A DNA stretch of 64,000 nt. It comes from Bauldia sp. (GTDB lineage Bacteria; Pseudomonadota; Alphaproteobacteria; Rhizobiales; Kaistiaceae). The position numbers were made by a program, and so were the translations under genes. Of the stretch, positions 42,064-50,608 are shown piece by piece. Under the pieces are notes generated by a model, which saw only the letters and a program-made list of their open reading frames with translations, was not told where the DNA came from and made no database searches. Where the stretch lies: assembly GCA_026126065.1 (NCBI GenBank), contig JAHCJY010000003.1, forward strand, positions 434,001-498,000, in the 5' to 3' direction. Numbering within the stretch: the first letter of the stretch is position 1; each line of letters opens with the position of its first letter.

Positions 42064-42513
42064 CTACTCCAGCTCCCGCAATGCCTCCTCGTGGCTTAGC
42101 GCGGCCTTCGCGGCCGCTTCCAGCCGCTCGCCATAGCGCTTCGGCGCGAGCTTCGAGAGGTACCAGCGCAGCACCTCGAAGCGGAGGCGGCCCGATGCTG
42201 CATCCGGGGCGATGTCGGGGATCTCGAGGAGGACGTCGGCTAGAGCGTCGAGGCCGAGGTCGCGGGCGCGGGCATATCGCGCGGCAAACCCGTCGCGGTC
42301 GTCGATCGCCCACAGGCGGACGGTGGATTCCGCCGGCATCCCGTCGGCACGGCAGATGGCGCGCAGCGATTCGCCGAGGGCGAGCCGCGCCAGGATCTGT
42401 TCGGCGAGCGCCTCGCGAAAGAGCGTCGGCCGGCCGCTCAAGCGTGCCGCTCCGGGCTGCGCGCGGCGCCCGCCCGGAAGCGGGCATAGGGCGTCATTCT
42501 TGTGAAGTGACAT
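42064..42513 (-). CDS. Terminase small subunit (Sf6-like)
   Basis: This protein of about 149 residues has the small-terminase pattern of Sf6-like phages: RPTLFREALAEQILARLALG (HTH helices), CRADGMPAESTVRLWAIDDR, then FAARYARARDLGLDALADVL and ALSHEEALRELE at the end. It recognises phage DNA and feeds it to the large subunit. ATG 42513 was chosen because the same MS(L/V)....A(L/P)CP start appears in two duplicated copies elsewhere; GTG 42519 is possible. The first about 25 residues are not conserved in the family, so the true start could be later. Confidence 0.85.
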   Translation of the reverse strand: MSLHKNDALCPLPGGRRAQPGAARLSGRPTLFREALAEQILARLALGESLRAICRADGMPAESTVRLWAIDDRDGFAARYARARDLGLDALADVLLEIPDIAPDAASGRLRFEVLRWYLSKLAPKRYGERLEAAAKAALSHEEALRELE

Positions 42514-42554
42514 CCACACAACGACAAGTCAAGCACGGCCGCGTGCTCCTGTGG
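42491..42554 (-). promoter_or_regulatory. Terminase-leader motif, copy 3 (parent locus)
   Basis: On the minus strand this reads CTTGACTTGTCG, then GTGGATGTCACTTCACAAG across the start of the terminase small-subunit gene. TTGACT lies only 14 bases from ATG 42513, too close for a normal promoter of that start. If it is a -35 box, translation must begin later. TGAC and GTCA arms 16 bases apart could bind a dimeric regulator. The duplicated copies are at 21933 and 24052. Confidence 0.45.
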
Positions 42555-42598
42555 GTGACGGGCCGAGCGCGTTTGATCACGCGGGCTGGTCGCCCTGC

Positions 42599-43141
42599 TC
42601 AGCGCCGCGCCCGGTCGGGCCGCGGCACCAGGCGCCAGTGCAGCGCAAGTGCCTCAAGTCCAGCCAGGAGCGCGGCGCGCTCAGCGGGGCCGATTGCCGG
42701 TCGGTTCGCTTCGCACACCTGCTGAACCGCCCTGAGCGGTGCCGCGCCGGCGCTTTCGAGCGCCGCGAGCGCGGCCTTCGCGTCGGCAAGGATGGCCCGG
42801 TCGCGGTCGGACTCGCGCTGGCCGGCCGGGGTCTCCGGGTCGGGCCGACGGTCGTGGGTGCGCTCAAGATTGCCGCCCGAGCCGACATGCCCGGGCGCCC
42901 CGCTTGCCCGCTGCGTCTCCGCCGCGAGCCGTGACCAGCGCCGTCCCGCCTCATACAGAGCGGCCTCGATCTCCTGCCGCAGATACATCAGCCCGAGTTC
43001 CGACCCCCATTCCGGTGCCGCCATCCCGGCAAGCGCCGCGTCGCGGAGGCGTCGGACTGCCGCCGGCGCCAGTGCACCGGTCGCCTCCCGTCCGGCGCGG
43101 GACAGGCGGCCATTCGGTTCCCGTTGGCGCAGGGTCTTCAT
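42599..43141 (-). CDS. Small phage-type protein upstream of terminase
   Basis: This 180-residue protein starts MKTLRQREPNGRLSRAGREA. It has helical stretches LRDAALAGMAAPEWGSELG and LRQEIEAALYEAGRRWSRLA, a polar linker (THDRRPDPETPAGQRESDRD) and a C-terminal helix around AERAALLAGLEALALHW. Proteins with this RQREPNGRLSR start are common just upstream of the small terminase in alphaproteobacterial prophages; their function is unknown to me. It is followed by terminase on the same strand. Confidence 0.6.
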   Translation of the reverse strand: MKTLRQREPNGRLSRAGREATGALAPAAVRRLRDAALAGMAAPEWGSELGLMYLRQEIEAALYEAGRRWSRLAAETQRASGAPGHVGSGGNLERTHDRRPDPETPAGQRESDRDRAILADAKAALAALESAGAAPLRAVQQVCEANRPAIGPAERAALLAGLEALALHWRLVPRPDRARR

Positions 43142-43240
43142 CGGCACTCCATCGGGGCGGCGTCGGGATAGTTCATATGTGGATGTCGAATAACATTGCG
43201 GGAGGCAAGGCACCCTGTGCGGCAGGACGGGCCGGGTGGA

Positions 43241-43627
43241 TCACCTTGTGCCGCCGAGAGCCGCGTCAGCCGCATCTATGGCCGAGCGGACCGCCTCCAT
43301 GTCGGCGGCGCTGCCACTGCCATTGGCAACGCGGCGCAGCACGGCGCGGGTCACGCGGAGGGCGTCGGTCAGCCGCTCGGTGTCGCGAAGGGTAGGACGC
43401 CGCCGCCTCGGTCCGGCGGCGGAATCCGGACCTGCGGCCACCCAAAATCCTTCGCCGGTGAAGTACTTGGCTCCATCGCCGCCGGTGGAGATGGAAACTG
43501 TCGGTCGGTCCATCGGCGTTGCGCCTCCTGGCGTCTGACCCTCGCCGCGCGACCTGACCACTTCCGGCGGCTGTCCTGCGCCCTTCCGGTCATCCTGGAA
43601 TCGCGAGCTCGAAAGGGGCTTCCTCAT
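43241..43627 (-). CDS. Small phage-type protein opposite the repressor
   Basis: The frame starts at 43627 (MRKPLSSSRFQDDRKGAGQP) or at 43513 (MDRPTVSISTGGDGAKYFTG); the second looks more natural. The C-terminal half is a helical bundle-like LRDTERLTDALRVTRAVLRR and AADMEAVRSAIDAADAAL. It is divergent from the CI-like repressor, the place of an early or Cro-like gene, but I see no clear HTH. A candidate promoter (TTGACC, 17 bases, TAACGA) reads into it from 43663. Confidence 0.5.
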   Translation of the reverse strand: MRKPLSSSRFQDDRKGAGQPPEVVRSRGEGQTPGGATPMDRPTVSISTGGDGAKYFTGEGFWVAAGPDSAAGPRRRRPTLRDTERLTDALRVTRAVLRRVANGSGSAADMEAVRSAIDAADAALGGTR

Positions 43628-43636
43628 GCGTCGTCG

Positions 43637-43649
43637 TTACGATATGTAA
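43637..43649. promoter_or_regulatory. Candidate repressor operator
   Basis: The sequence TTACGATATGTAA is an imperfect palindrome with TTAC and GTAA arms. A second GTAA half-site lies at 43671-43674. Both are in the space between the divergent small phage gene and the CI-like repressor, overlapping the likely minus-strand promoter. This is where a lysogeny repressor would bind. Confidence 0.4.
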
Positions 43650-43700
43650 TGACAGCGGTCAATACGCAACGTAATGATCGCAGCGGAAGATCGGGGATCG

Positions 43701-44333
43701 ATGGACACGATGGGCGAGCGCCTCGTCTGGGCGCGGAAGAAGGCGGGCTACGTCTCCGCGCGCGCGGCCGCGCTCGACAATGGCTGGGTCGAGGTCACCT
43801 ATCGCTCGCACGAGACCGGCGGCCGGGCGTTCGATCTCGAGGCCGCCACCCGGTACTCCCGCATCTTCAAGGTCGAGCCGCTCTGGCTTCTCCACGGCGT
43901 CGGCCAGCCGCTGAGCCGGCGCGGCGTGCCGATCGTCGGCCTCGCCGGCGCCGGCCCGCAGGGCACCGTCGCTTTCGCCGAGAGCGACGGGGAACTCGGC
44001 GAGGCCCCGGCCGCGCCGAACGCCAGCCTCCGCACCGTGGCGGTCGAGGTGCGCGGCGATTCCATGCACGGCACCGCCGAGGACGGCTGGCTGATTTACT
44101 ACGACGACCGCCGCGATCCGCCCGACGAGTCCCTCCTCGCCCAGCTCTGCGTCGTCGGGCTCGCCGACGGCCGCGTCCTGGTGAAATGGCTCCACGCCGG
44201 CAGCGCCCCCGGCCTCTACGACCTCGAAAGCGCCGCCGCCCCGGCGTTGCGCGACGTCGCGGTGGAGTGGGCGGCGCGCGTGACCGCGATCATCCCGCGG
44301 CCGTCCCCGAAGCGGGTCGGAAGGCGCGGGTAG
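43701..44333 (+). CDS. CI/LexA-like phage repressor
   Basis: This 210-residue protein has an N-terminal HTH of Xre type (MGERLVWARKKAGYVSARAA, then EPLWLLHG-GQPL) and a C-terminal S24 peptidase domain. The catalytic Ser is in VRGDSMHG (Ser121) and the Lys in VLVKWLH (Lys162). A self-cleavage site is expected near GLAGAGPQG (80-88). Such proteins keep a prophage silent and cut themselves after DNA damage. ATG 43701 follows GGGG; ATG 43674 in the same frame is possible but overlaps a candidate operator half-site. The gene marks the right edge of the recognisable phage module. Confidence 0.85.
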   Translation: MDTMGERLVWARKKAGYVSARAAALDNGWVEVTYRSHETGGRAFDLEAATRYSRIFKVEPLWLLHGVGQPLSRRGVPIVGLAGAGPQGTVAFAESDGELGEAPAAPNASLRTVAVEVRGDSMHGTAEDGWLIYYDDRRDPPDESLLAQLCVVGLADGRVLVKWLHAGSAPGLYDLESAAAPALRDVAVEWAARVTAIIPRPSPKRVGRRG

Positions 44334-44336
44334 AAA

Positions 44337-44372
44337 AAGGAGGGCTCCCGCCGGCGCCGGCGGGGCCTCCAC
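44337..44372 (-). terminator. Rho-independent terminator
   Basis: A strong hairpin (18-base palindrome CCCGCCGGCGCCGGCGGG, extended by GGAGG/CCTCC arms) is followed on the minus strand by a run of five T (44340-44336). It ends the secreted-protein gene at 44380-44883 and lies directly after the repressor stop codon on the other strand. Confidence 0.8.
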
Positions 44373-44379
44373 GCGCTCG

Positions 44380-44883
44380 CTACTCCGTGGCGTAATAGAT
44401 GGTCACGGCGCCGTCCGCCTCGACGGACACGGCAACCACCTCATCCACCTCAACGCCGGCAGCGGCGAGGGCGGCGCTCAGCGTAGCGTCGGCCGCGATG
44501 AGCGCGCGGAGCTCCGTGGCGTCGGTGCCGGCGATCGCGTCGTCGATGGCCTGTTGGTTCTGGCCCTCGCCGTTGCCGGGAACGATGGTTGCAACGTCAA
44601 CCAGCGTGACGGCATCCGCCTCGATCGTGGTCAGGGCTTCCAGTTCGGCAATCTCCTGCGTCTGAACACCGATGATCGCGATGAAGTCGGTCGCGCCCAC
44701 CATTGCACCCCCGGCCGGGACTGCCGGGGTTGCGGGCACTGCCGGTGTCGCGGGAATGCCGGGTCCACCAGGAACGGCTGGCGTTGCCGGCACGGCAGGC
44801 GTCGCCTGGGCGAAGGCAGGAAGGGTGTTTGCGCCGACTGCAAGGAAGGCGCCGATGGCCACAGTGCCGAGAAGCTTCTTCAT
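44380..44883 (-). CDS. Secreted protein with Pro-Ala-Val-Pro repeats
   Basis: This 167-residue protein has a signal peptide (MKKLLGTVAIGAFLAVGANT, cleavage near AFAQATP). Next comes a low-complexity stretch of about 35 residues built from TPAVPATPAVP-like units with a GGPG break. The mature C-terminal part (FIAIIGVQTQEIAELEALTT, GQNQQAIDDAIAGTDATEL) is acidic and helical. The repeats suggest a stalk or wall-spanning linker. No family recognised. It lies just outside the phage module and ends at a strong terminator. Confidence 0.7.
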   Translation of the reverse strand: MKKLLGTVAIGAFLAVGANTLPAFAQATPAVPATPAVPGGPGIPATPAVPATPAVPAGGAMVGATDFIAIIGVQTQEIAELEALTTIEADAVTLVDVATIVPGNGEGQNQQAIDDAIAGTDATELRALIAADATLSAALAAAGVEVDEVVAVSVEADGAVTIYYATE

Positions 44884-45073
44884 TTTGGATTGCTCCGTCG
44901 TTGTCGCCCCCACAGCGACGCATCAACGGAAGGTCATCCCGATCGTTGCGGCCCGTCATCGTACCGATCGACGCTCGATGGAGACCGGCGGCGATAGCTA
45001 ACACGCTTAGCCGGTCCCGGTTCCGAAATGGACGAACTGGGCAAGACCGCGCCGGTCGCCGAATAGCAGGCGT

Positions 45074-45496
45074 CTAATTCGCCTGCGCCACCTCGACATC
45101 CACCACCCAGGTCACGCCGAACCTGTCCCGCAGCATGCCGTAGAGCGGCGACCATGCGGCCGGGGCGATCGGGGCCACGACCGTCGCGCCGTCGGCGAGC
45201 TTGTCCCAGTAGCCCTGTATTTCCGCCGCATCCTGGCCGCGGAGGGAGACGAAGAACGGGGCCTCGCCCGGGCTCCACGCGAGTCGCTTCGGCACGTCAT
45301 ACGCCATGATGTGGAACCCGTTGTCCGCCCGGACCGCGCCCCACATCACCTGTCCCGCCTCCTCTGCATCCTGCACCGCGTTGGCGTCGGCATAGGTGAT
45401 GGCGACGAGCTGGCCGCCGAAGACGGACTGGTAGAAGGCTAGCGCCGCGCGGGCGTCGCCGCGGAAGTTGAGGTGTGTGGTGGTCGCAATGGTCAT
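45074..45496 (-). CDS. VOC family protein (PhnB-like)
   Basis: This 140-residue protein belongs to the vicinal oxygen chelate fold: THLNFRGDARAALAFYQSVF at the start, MAYDVPKRLAWSPGEAPFFV in the middle and WSPLYGMLRDRFGVTWVVDV at the end, as in PhnB-type stand-alone proteins. The canonical metal ligands are only partly present, so catalysis is uncertain. It is divergent from a WYL regulator 72 bases away, a common pairing, and is probably its target. Confidence 0.85.
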   Translation of the reverse strand: MTIATTTHLNFRGDARAALAFYQSVFGGQLVAITYADANAVQDAEEAGQVMWGAVRADNGFHIMAYDVPKRLAWSPGEAPFFVSLRGQDAAEIQGYWDKLADGATVVAPIAPAAWSPLYGMLRDRFGVTWVVDVEVAQAN

Positions 45497-45568
45497 GACG
45501 GGCTCCTGTTCGCCTGGCTGAGGCAGATGGTATAGGCGAAGGCTCCTGCCAGTTTCCGTCAGTTGCCG

Positions 45569-46273
45569 ATGGCCCGAACCGACCGCCTCTTCCGTCTTCT
45601 CCAGGCGATGCGCGTCCTTCCCGCGCCGCTGACCGCCGCCCGTCTTGCCGCGGAGACCGGCGTGTCCCTTCGCTCGCTCTACCGCGACATCGAGAGCCTC
45701 CGCGCCGCCGGCGCGCGCATCGAGGGCGAACGTGGCTATGGCTACCGCCTCGTCGAGGATTACGCCCTCCCGCCACAGACCTTCGACCGCACCGAGCTCG
45801 AGGCGCTCGCCCTCGGTCTTGCCGAGGTGCGCCACATGGGCGATCCGGCGCTGGCAAACGCCGCTGCCTCCGCCCTGGCGAAGATCTCCGCCACGCTGCC
45901 CGACGACCGCGAGCAGTACCTCTTCCACGCCGTGTCGAAGGTCTATCGGCCCGAGGCGCGCTTCGCGCAAACCATCGACATCGGGCCGCTCCGCGAGGCG
46001 TGCTGGCGCGAGGAGGCGGTGTTCCTGAAGTACGCCGACCGCGACGAGGCGCTTACCGAGCGCACCATCCTCCCGCTCGCGATCGTGTATGCCGCGCAGT
46101 CGCTGACGGTGCTGGCCTGGTGCCGCCTGCGCAGGGACTTCCGCATGTTCCGGCCGGACCGGATCATCGCGCTACGCCCGACCGGAGAGAGCTTTCGACC
46201 GCGCCGGGCCGCGCTCCTGCGGGACTACCTCACCGAATTGCGCCGGCGCGATGCGGCGGGGGAGAAGACCTGA
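45569..46273 (+). CDS. YafY-like HTH/WYL transcription regulator
   Basis: This 234-residue protein has an N-terminal winged HTH (TDRLFRLLQAMRVLPAPLTA, LAAETGVSLRSLYRDIESLR, residues about 4-50) and a C-terminal WYL domain (AVFLKYADRDEALTERTILP, LTVLAWCRLRRDFRMFRPDR). WYL regulators sense small molecules or nucleic-acid ligands. The start at 45569 begins the HTH at the usual distance. It likely controls the divergent VOC gene and itself through the 72-base spacer. Confidence 0.9.
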   Translation: MARTDRLFRLLQAMRVLPAPLTAARLAAETGVSLRSLYRDIESLRAAGARIEGERGYGYRLVEDYALPPQTFDRTELEALALGLAEVRHMGDPALANAAASALAKISATLPDDREQYLFHAVSKVYRPEARFAQTIDIGPLREACWREEAVFLKYADRDEALTERTILPLAIVYAAQSLTVLAWCRLRRDFRMFRPDRIIALRPTGESFRPRRAALLRDYLTELRRRDAAGEKT

Positions 46274-46502
46274 CGGGGGAAAGCGGGATACCGCGGTCGT
46301 TGGCGGCCGTCGTGGCGCGCCCGGTGCAACGTCCTGCCTCAGTCGAGTCTCTCCTCGTCCGGCATCGCCGAAATGTACTCGCGCCGAGACGCCGGGTGCA
46401 TCGGTGTCCCTTCAGGTGCATGATCGAGATGCCAGCTTTTCGGCACCCGCAACCCGGAGAAATCGCGGAGATGAAGCGGCCACGATCCAGCGCCCGAAAC
46501 CT

Positions 46503-47258
46503 GTGAGCCTCCTGTTCGAGGAACTGGACTACCGCCCGACACCGATAGGAGCCTTGAGCCTCCGGCGCCGGCGAGAGCTGAAGCTCGGCGTCGATGTCTT
46601 CGAGATCAAGCTCGGCGACGCGTTTCTCATGTCGAGCCTCTTCACGGCGTCAGAGGTCGCGCTGGCGCGACTGGGTCTGGCGCGATGCCGGTCAAAGCGC
46701 CTTGAAATTGCCGTCGGCGGGCTTGGGCTCGGCTATACGGCCAAGACCGTCCTTGAGCACGATTCTGTCGGTTCCCTGGTCGTCATTGAACTGCTGGATG
46801 CGGTCATCGACTGGCACCGGGAGGGGCTGGTGCCCTTGGGGAGGGACCTGAACGCCGATTCCCGTTGCCGGATCGTCCAAGGCGATTTCTTTGCGTTGGC
46901 GTCCGGCGAAGGGGGACTGGATCGCGACACGCCCGGACGCCGCTTCGATGCGATCCTCGTCGACATCGATCACACGCCCGACCAGTTGCTGGACCAGCGC
47001 AGCGCGGCCTTCTACAGCGACGCTGGCCTTCGCTCGCTGGCAAGACACATCAAGCCGGGGGGCGTCTTCGGCCTGTGGTCGAATGACGGCCCCGACGATG
47101 CCTTCACCGCGCGGCTGTCGGCGGTCTTTGCCGACGTCGAGGCCGTTGCGGTCACGTTCGACAATCCGCTGCAGGAGGGGCGAACCGTGACCCAGACCGT
47201 CTATCTCGCAGCGCCGAGCGGTCATTCGCAGGAGCAGGCCGGATCCGTCATCCGCTGA
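46503..47258 (+). CDS. Spermidine-synthase-like methyltransferase-fold protein
   Basis: This 251-residue protein starts at GTG 46503 (MSLLFEELDYRPTPIGALSL). It has the Rossmann fold of polyamine synthases: EIAVGGLGLGYTAKTVLEHD (nucleotide loop, about residues 64-83), LVVIELLDAVIDWH (acidic end of strand 2), DAILVDIDHTPD (strand 4) and HIKPGGVFGLWSND. Stand-alone proteins of this kind are annotated as spermidine synthase-like but often lack the polyamine gatekeeper residues. An upstream in-frame open stretch has no coding character. No obvious partner gene. Confidence 0.75.
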   Translation: MSLLFEELDYRPTPIGALSLRRRRELKLGVDVFEIKLGDAFLMSSLFTASEVALARLGLARCRSKRLEIAVGGLGLGYTAKTVLEHDSVGSLVVIELLDAVIDWHREGLVPLGRDLNADSRCRIVQGDFFALASGEGGLDRDTPGRRFDAILVDIDHTPDQLLDQRSAAFYSDAGLRSLARHIKPGGVFGLWSNDGPDDAFTARLSAVFADVEAVAVTFDNPLQEGRTVTQTVYLAAPSGHSQEQAGSVIR

Positions 47259-47281
47259 GCGGCGGGCGGAGTGGGCCGCCG

Positions 47282-47626
47282 TCAGCGGGCGCAGGTGACG
47301 CACAGATGCGAGGTCGGGTCGGCCGTCAGTCGTCCATTGCTGATTGGTTCGCCGCAACTGGCGCAGGTGCCGAACTCGCCCGTCTCCATCCGCGCAAGGG
47401 CGCCCAGGATCCGTTGGCGCCGCACCTTCCGGCGTGCCTCGGCCTCCTTCGCCATGGGCTGCACCTGCATGGCGTCAATCCTGGCGATCCGCCCTACGCT
47501 CTGCTGGTCGAGGGTTACCGGGGCGCTGTTCTCGGCATTGTCCGCCAGCAGCCGTTCGATATCCGCGAGCTCGCGCTCGAGGATAGGGCGGAAGCGCTTC
47601 TCGAGGTCGGCGTCGTTCCCGCTCAT
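47282..47626 (-). CDS. DksA/TraR-type zinc-finger protein
   Basis: This 114-residue protein has a helical N-terminal hairpin (LEKRFRPILERELADIERLL) and a C4 zinc finger at the end: TCASCGEPISNGRLTADPTS followed by HLCVTCAR. Such proteins bind RNA polymerase through the secondary channel. It is shorter than DksA and lacks an obvious DxxDxA tip. It follows the universal stress gene by 2 bases, and that gene follows the SulP gene by 12, so all three are one operon. Confidence 0.88.
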   Translation of the reverse strand: MSGNDADLEKRFRPILERELADIERLLADNAENSAPVTLDQQSVGRIARIDAMQVQPMAKEAEARRKVRRQRILGALARMETGEFGTCASCGEPISNGRLTADPTSHLCVTCAR

Positions 47627-47628
47627 GA

Positions 47629-48483
47629 CTACCGCACCAGCAGGATCGGCACATGCACCGTCCGCAGCATCGCCGTCGTGGTGCTGCCGATGATGAGCGC
47701 CCGGAGCGGGGCATGGCCGAACGACCCCATGACGAGGAGGCTGCCGGGATTTCGTTCGATATGTGCCGCGATCGCCTCCTCGGGGCGACCCGGAACGGCA
47801 AATGGAACCGCTTTGCGGCCGCTTTCGGCAAGGCGCGCGACGGCGCCCGCGAGAAGATCGTCCTGCTTCGCGCCCGCTGGCCCCGCCGAAACCACGTGTA
47901 GTTCCATCCCCTCGAAGAGCTTCGAGCGCGAGACGTAGTCGAGGGCGCGGCTCGCCGAAGGGCTGCCGTCAACCGCGAGCACGGCGGTATCGATCTCCGC
48001 GACCTGGCGCGGCGCGACCAGGACGGGGCGCGTGCTGCCGCGCGCCACCCGCTCGAGCTTCGATCCGAGGTGCTCCGTGGCGAACTGGCCGGACGCGCCG
48101 CGCTTGCCGATGACCACGAGCTCCGCCTCCGCCTCGCGGTCCGCAATCGTCTCCACGATGCCCCCATGGCGCAGGACCGCCGAGACGCCGGTGGCGCCCG
48201 CCGCCGCAAGCCACTCTTCCGCCTGCGCCAGCAGAACCCGGCCGCGCTCGATGGCGAGGCGGCCCTCGGATTCGCTGATCCGGGTCAACTCCTCCAGGAG
48301 GTCGCCCTTGGCCCCGAGACCGATCGCGCCGCTGAGGTCGTTGCGGGTCGATGCGGCGTCCCGGCGCTGGAGCACATGGAGAATCTCCACCGGAAGCCGC
48401 AGTCTGTGCGACGCCCAGGCGGCCAGTGTCGTGACGCTCGTCGCGTAGGACGAGGCGTCGATGCAGGCCAGCACCTTGGTCAT
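47629..48483 (-). CDS. Universal stress protein, tandem Usp domains
   Basis: This 284-residue protein has two Usp domains. The first runs from KVLACIDASSYATSVTTLAA to GKRGASGQFATEHLGS; the second from TAVLAVDGSPSASRALDYVS to VMGSFGHAPLRALIIGST with the closing VPILLVR. The G-x-(2)-G-x-(9)-G-(S/T) ATP-binding pattern is recognisable in the second. It is encoded between a SulP transporter and a DksA/TraR-like gene. Usp proteins support survival under stress; the exact role is unknown. Confidence 0.9.
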   Translation of the reverse strand: MTKVLACIDASSYATSVTTLAAWASHRLRLPVEILHVLQRRDAASTRNDLSGAIGLGAKGDLLEELTRISESEGRLAIERGRVLLAQAEEWLAAAGATGVSAVLRHGGIVETIADREAEAELVVIGKRGASGQFATEHLGSKLERVARGSTRPVLVAPRQVAEIDTAVLAVDGSPSASRALDYVSRSKLFEGMELHVVSAGPAGAKQDDLLAGAVARLAESGRKAVPFAVPGRPEEAIAAHIERNPGSLLVMGSFGHAPLRALIIGSTTTAMLRTVHVPILLVR

Positions 48484-48495
48484 GCCGCGGTCTCC

Positions 48496-49980
48496 CTAGT
48501 GTCCGGCGGCGTTGGTCTCACTTGCCGGCTTGTCATGGGTGGCGAAGCGCTCGACCATGCTCGCGCTCGCCTCGTTGAGGCCGATGATTTCGACGGCCGT
48601 GCCTTCCCTGCGGAACTTCAGGATCGCCGTATCGAGAATACCGACGGCCGAGATGTCCCAGAAGTGCGCGGCCGAAACGTCGATGACGACCCGGTCGAGC
48701 ACTTCCTTGAAGTCGAAGGCATCTGCGAACCGCTCGGTCGAGGCAAAGAACACCTGCCCGGCAACGCGGTAGGTCCGGGACCGTCCGTCCGCCGACGGCT
48801 CGGACGTCACGGTGAACAGGCGTCGCACCTTTCCGGCGAAGAAGAGCCCGCTCAGGATCACGCCGGCGAGGACGCCCTGCGCCAGGTCGTGCGTCCACAC
48901 CACGACCAGGACTGTCACGATCATGACCACCGAGGATTGCCAGGGGTGGACGCGAAGGTTCCTGATCGAGCGCCAGCTGAACGTCCCGATCGAGACCATG
49001 ATCATGACGGCCACGAGCGCCGGCATCGGTATCCTGGCGACGAGCGGGCCGAGGACGACGATCAGGAACAGGAGGAAGGCGCCCGCGACCAGGGTGGAAA
49101 GCCGCGTCGTGCCGCCCGATTTCACGTTGATGACCGACTGCCCGATCATCGCGCAGCCGCCCATGCCGCCGAAGAAGCCGGTGACGAAGTTCGCGATCCC
49201 CTGGCCCTTCACCTCGCGGCGCTTGTTGCTCGGTGTGTCGGTGAGATCGTCGACGATCTGGGCCGTCATCATCGATTCGAGGAGCCCGACCGCCGCCATG
49301 GTCAACGAGAAGGGCAGGATGATTTGCAGCGTTTCGAGTGTGAACGGCACGTTCGGCAGCAGGAAGGACGGAAGCGTCGACGGGAGCGTGCCCATGTCGC
49401 CCACCCGGTTGACGTCCAGTCCGAGTACGAGGGTGATGGTGGTGAGGACGACGATCGCCACCAGCGGTGACGGCACCGCCCGGGTCAGGCGCGGGAACAG
49501 GTAGATGATCGCCAAGCCGCCCGCGACCATGGCGTAGGTGAGCCACGTGACGTTGGTCAGCTGCGGCAGCTGGGCGATGAAGATGAGGATCGCGAGCGCG
49601 TTCACGAACCCGGTCACCACCGAGCGCGAGACGTACTGCATCAGGAGGTCGAGCCGCAGGAAACCGCCAATGACCTGCAGGACGCCCATCAGGATCGTTG
49701 CGGCGAACAGGTATTCGACGCCATGGTCGCGGACGAGCGGCACCACGAGGACTGCGACGGCCGCGGTGGCCGCCGAGATCATTCCCGGACGACCGCCCAC
49801 GAAGGCGATGATCATCGCGATCGAGAACGAGGCGTAGAGGCCGACGCTGGGATCGACGCCGGCGATGATCGAGAAGCCGATCGCCTCCGGGATGAGCGCG
49901 AGCGCAACGACGATGCCGGCGAGGATGTCGGCGCGCGGATTGGAGAACCACTCGCGGCGAAGCGAGCCAGGGATTGGCAT
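48496..49980 (-). CDS. SulP family anion transporter
   Basis: This 494-residue membrane protein shows the SulP pattern: [20 protein letters not shown] at the N-terminus (with the family's P-E-A turn), [20 protein letters not shown] in the middle and about eleven hydrophobic segments. A STAS domain covers about residues 390-480 ([35 protein letters not shown]). It takes up sulfate, bicarbonate or another anion. ATG 49980 ([14 protein letters not shown]) was chosen as it gives the normal cytoplasmic start. First gene of an operon with usp and the zinc-finger gene. A sulfate role would fit the sulfotransferases elsewhere, but this is not proven. Confidence 0.92.
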   Translation of the reverse strand: MPIPGSLRREWFSNPRADILAGIVVALALIPEAIGFSIIAGVDPSVGLYASFSIAMIIAFVGGRPGMISAATAAVAVLVVPLVRDHGVEYLFAATILMGVLQVIGGFLRLDLLMQYVSRSVVTGFVNALAILIFIAQLPQLTNVTWLTYAMVAGGLAIIYLFPRLTRAVPSPLVAIVVLTTITLVLGLDVNRVGDMGTLPSTLPSFLLPNVPFTLETLQIILPFSLTMAAVGLLESMMTAQIVDDLTDTPSNKRREVKGQGIANFVTGFFGGMGGCAMIGQSVINVKSGGTTRLSTLVAGAFLLFLIVVLGPLVARIPMPALVAVMIMVSIGTFSWRSIRNLRVHPWQSSVVMIVTVLVVVWTHDLAQGVLAGVILSGLFFAGKVRRLFTVTSEPSADGRSRTYRVAGQVFFASTERFADAFDFKEVLDRVVIDVSAAHFWDISAVGILDTAILKFRREGTAVEIIGLNEASASMVERFATHDKPASETNAAGH

Positions 49981-50189
49981 TTGATGGGGCCTGGACGGGA
50001 ACGGGCCATCGGCCCGTGGCGCGGATGTCGAAGCCCGCATGGAGCTTCATCACGCTAAGATTGTCCGGGGGATAGGCGCCCGGCCGAGCCACCCGGCTTG
50101 GCCGGGTCCGGTGAGGCACGCTGACTAGCCCAAACCGGGCCGTGGCCGCAATGCGTCTGATCGCGCGTCCTGCGCCTGTCACCGGGCGC

Positions 50190-50591
50190 TCAGGCCCGCA
50201 GCGCGATCGCCTCGGCGATGAGGATCGCGATCTCGTCCTCGGGAATCGCGTCGCCGGGGAGAAACGGGATCCACCGCACCTGCTTCACCTTGCCGTTGTC
50301 GACCAGGAGCGGATGGCTGAGCTCGCGTCCGTGCTCGAACACGAGCAGTACCCTGTCGGCGGCCGGAAACACCGCGCATACGAAGCCCGCGCGCGAGTGC
50401 CGGAAGTTCACCGAGCCCCACCCCTGCCGGACCTTTGCGGCGAGGTCGGGCGCCACGCGCGCGACCAGGGCCACCAGTTCAGCGGCGAGCGCCGCCGTCG
50501 CCGGATGCCGTGCCACAAGCGCATCGAGCTCCGCGGGTGGCACCGGGACTGGGGCGGCGGCGCGTGGCCTTCGCTGCTTCGAACCGCTCAT
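50190..50591 (-). CDS. DUF1801 family protein
   Basis: This 133-residue protein has a Pro/Ala-rich start (MSGSKQRRPRAAAPVPVPPA) and a DUF1801-type core: KVRQGWGSVNFRHSRAGFVC, VFPAADRVLLVFEHGRELSH and VKQVRWIPFLPGDAIPEDEI. The family is small, cytosolic and of unknown function, sometimes linked to intracellular iron chaperones. It follows the LysE gene by 17 bases on the same strand. Confidence 0.8.
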   Translation of the reverse strand: MSGSKQRRPRAAAPVPVPPAELDALVARHPATAALAAELVALVARVAPDLAAKVRQGWGSVNFRHSRAGFVCAVFPAADRVLLVFEHGRELSHPLLVDNGKVKQVRWIPFLPGDAIPEDEIAILIAEAIALRA

Positions 50592-50608
50592 AGAAACCTC
50601 CCCCGGTC

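Noticed and set aside
21900..42560. Repeated leader motif as a CRISPR-like or tandem array.
   Set aside because: The three copies are far apart, of unequal spacing and linked to gene starts; no array structure.
46251..46502. In-frame extension upstream of the spermidine-synthase-like gene.
   Set aside because: The 84 extra codons overlap the end of the WYL gene and are rich in Arg and Pro; family resemblance begins after GTG 46503.
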